This document shows positions 5,892 to 6,878 of a stretch of DNA of 6,878 bases, piece by piece. Each line of letters starts with the position of its first letter. Positions within the stretch are counted from its first letter, which is position 1. The translations under genes and the position numbers were made by a program. A model generated the notes under the pieces. That model was not told the DNA's origin. It worked only from the letters and a program-made list of their open reading frames with translations, and searched no databases. The stretch is from an uncultured Sporolactobacillus sp. (lineage in GTDB: Bacteria > Bacillota > Bacilli > Bacillales > Sporolactobacillaceae), in NCBI GenBank assembly GCA_900543345.1, contig UQRJ01000163.1, positions 1 to 6,878 of the forward strand, read 5' to 3'.

Positions 5892-6845
5892 TCAGTCATT
5901 ATCAGCCGGCGACGGCAGATGACTTTCCGGCTGCTTCATGACCTCGGTGGGTGTCAACGGTTTCTTATCACCGGGATAGGCTCGGTCAAATCCCTTTGTC
6001 GCATACCAGACGGCGTGATTAAGCATATTAGCATTCACATCGTCCGGCTTTGCATGTTTTCCGGTGAATTTATCTTTATTACTGTTTGACCAGTCGGTCC
6101 ATTTTTTGGACAGATTCTTTGCTTGCTCGCCAACTTTATTTGTATTGGCCAAGGCGGCCGCATTGAGCGATGGCTGACCATTTAATGTATTTAGGGGAAT
6201 TTCATTTTGAGCAAAATTATATGGAGCAAATTTCGGCTTATTCGTAAACAATTCGCTCATCGGCTCAGCAGCAAAGTCGTTCTGATTCATCGGGTGAATG
6301 CCGAGGATCTGTTCAATACTGCGGACCATATTAATGATCGTCCAGTAATGGCTGTCGGTAATCCCCCGCTTAACCCATGGACTGATAACATATGCCGGCT
6401 GGCGATGACCATCGACATGATCAAGCCCGTTCTGAGCGTCATCTTCCGTGATAAAAATAGCGGAGTCCTTCCAATATGAGCTGTGAGAAATCAGGTCAAT
6501 AATCTTGCCGACAGCCAAGTCGTTGTCGGCCACCATCGCTTGCGGTGTTGGTTCATCGGTCGCAGTTCCGGCTGTGTGATCCGCCATCACCCACATCGTC
6601 GTCAATGCCGGCAAGTCCTTTTTTTAACATGTTGCTCGAAAGCCCGCTTAAAAATCTCATATCGGTATTGATCCGGGATATTTGTATCAAATGTCGGGAA
6701 TGTCTTCTTTGTAATCGGACCGAGCGACGGAATATCCGAGGTCGTTGTATAATTTCCTATCGGGACATGCAGACCACCTTGCTTTTGGCCAGCTAAAATC
6801 TGATAATCATTGTACCAGTCGGTCCATTTTCCAAAGGATGCCGAT
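5892..6845 (-). CDS. Phosphoesterase family protein, C-terminal part, frameshifted
   Basis: Reading across one frameshift gives 317 residues of an acid phosphatase/phospholipase C-like phosphoesterase; some relatives are YncE-type propeller/phosphatase fusions. The enzyme should cleave phosphate esters, probably outside the cell. Visible family features are FDTNIPDQYRYEIF (about 52-65), MADHT (87-91), and the metal-site region ITEDDAQNGLDHVDGHR (132-148) followed by VISPW. The N-terminal part is lost because the right adapter cuts the gene at 6845. The frame breaks in seven As (plus 6619-6625). With eight As the reading would pass smoothly from FEQHVKK to KDLPALTTMW. Without the repair a false frame starts at 6614 (TTG) and another ends at 6602. 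Family confident; exact substrate unknown. Confidence 0.82.
6089..6105. repeat. 17-base direct repeat inside phosphoesterase gene, copy 1
   Basis: ACCAGTCGGTCCATTTT is identical here and at 6814-6830. Both copies are read in the same codon phase, on the minus strand, as KWTDW, once in KKWTDWSN and once in GKWTDWYN, about 240 residues apart. Confidence 0.8.
6814..6830. repeat. 17-base direct repeat inside phosphoesterase gene, copy 2
   Basis: Second exact copy of the 17-base sequence at 6089-6105. It lies near the right edge of the genomic part and encodes the KWTDW before YNDYQIL. Confidence 0.8.
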
Positions 6846-6878
6846 CTGTCTCTTATACACATCTGACGCTGCCGACGA
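6846..6878 (-). other. Nextera/Tn5 sequencing adapter (not genomic)
   Basis: These 33 bases are the exact reverse complement of the Nextera Read 1 adapter, starting with the Tn5 mosaic end CTGTCTCTTATACACATCT. Translating from it yields the well-known artefact peptide MCIRDR, which must not be taken as the start of the phosphoesterase. Both ends of the window carry the same Read 1 adapter, so this looks like a single tagmented molecule. Confidence 0.98.

Noticed and set aside
6602..6862. Open frame starting MCIRDR at the right end
   Set aside because: The first residues come from the Nextera adapter. The genuine part is the continuation of the phosphoesterase, merged in the 5892-6845 feature.

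Overview
The window looks like one fragment of a Bacillota (probably Bacilli) genome of middling GC. The signs are strong GGAGG-type ribosome sites, TTG starts, a Firmicutes-type cold-shock protein and sigma-A-like promoters; a lactic-acid or Sporolactobacillus-like host is a guess. Both ends are not genomic: bases 1-46 and 6846-6878 are Illumina Nextera (Tn5) adapter, so true sequence runs from 47 to 6845. The left adapter holds one extra C, which shows that single-base indel errors are present. This matters for reading two broken frames further in.

Layout. 47-840: no convincing protein gene. On the minus strand it holds a promoter with a leader element (47-149) that closely matches the leader of the cold-shock gene at 4485-4515, and a promoter/hairpins/terminator set (541-764) that looks like a small RNA gene. 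841-3668: a minus-strand three-gene operon for an ABC importer of the SsuABC/TauABC/NMT1 class (binding protein, permease, ATPase, in transcription order); its substrate cannot be told from the sequence. 3669-4082: operon leader and spacer. 4083-4594: a cold-shock protein gene with its terminator, a leader of about 228 bases and a good promoter. 4591-4808: a possible 72-residue small gene, broken by a short T run, whose stop codon lies in the cold-shock promoter. 4812-5228: no clear gene, but a nested inverted-repeat region. 5229-5696: a four-helix membrane protein of unknown function on the plus strand. 5892-6845: the C-terminal part of a phosphoesterase (acid phosphatase/phospholipase C-like), frameshifted in a seven-A run and cut off by the right adapter.

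The importer genes act as one unit, with a 24-base gap and then a 7-base overlap between them. The other genes look like independent units. The most interesting points are the repeated cold-shock-type leader, the candidate small RNA, and two frameshifts that each close with one extra base in a homopolymer. No known defence, CRISPR or mobile system is visible.
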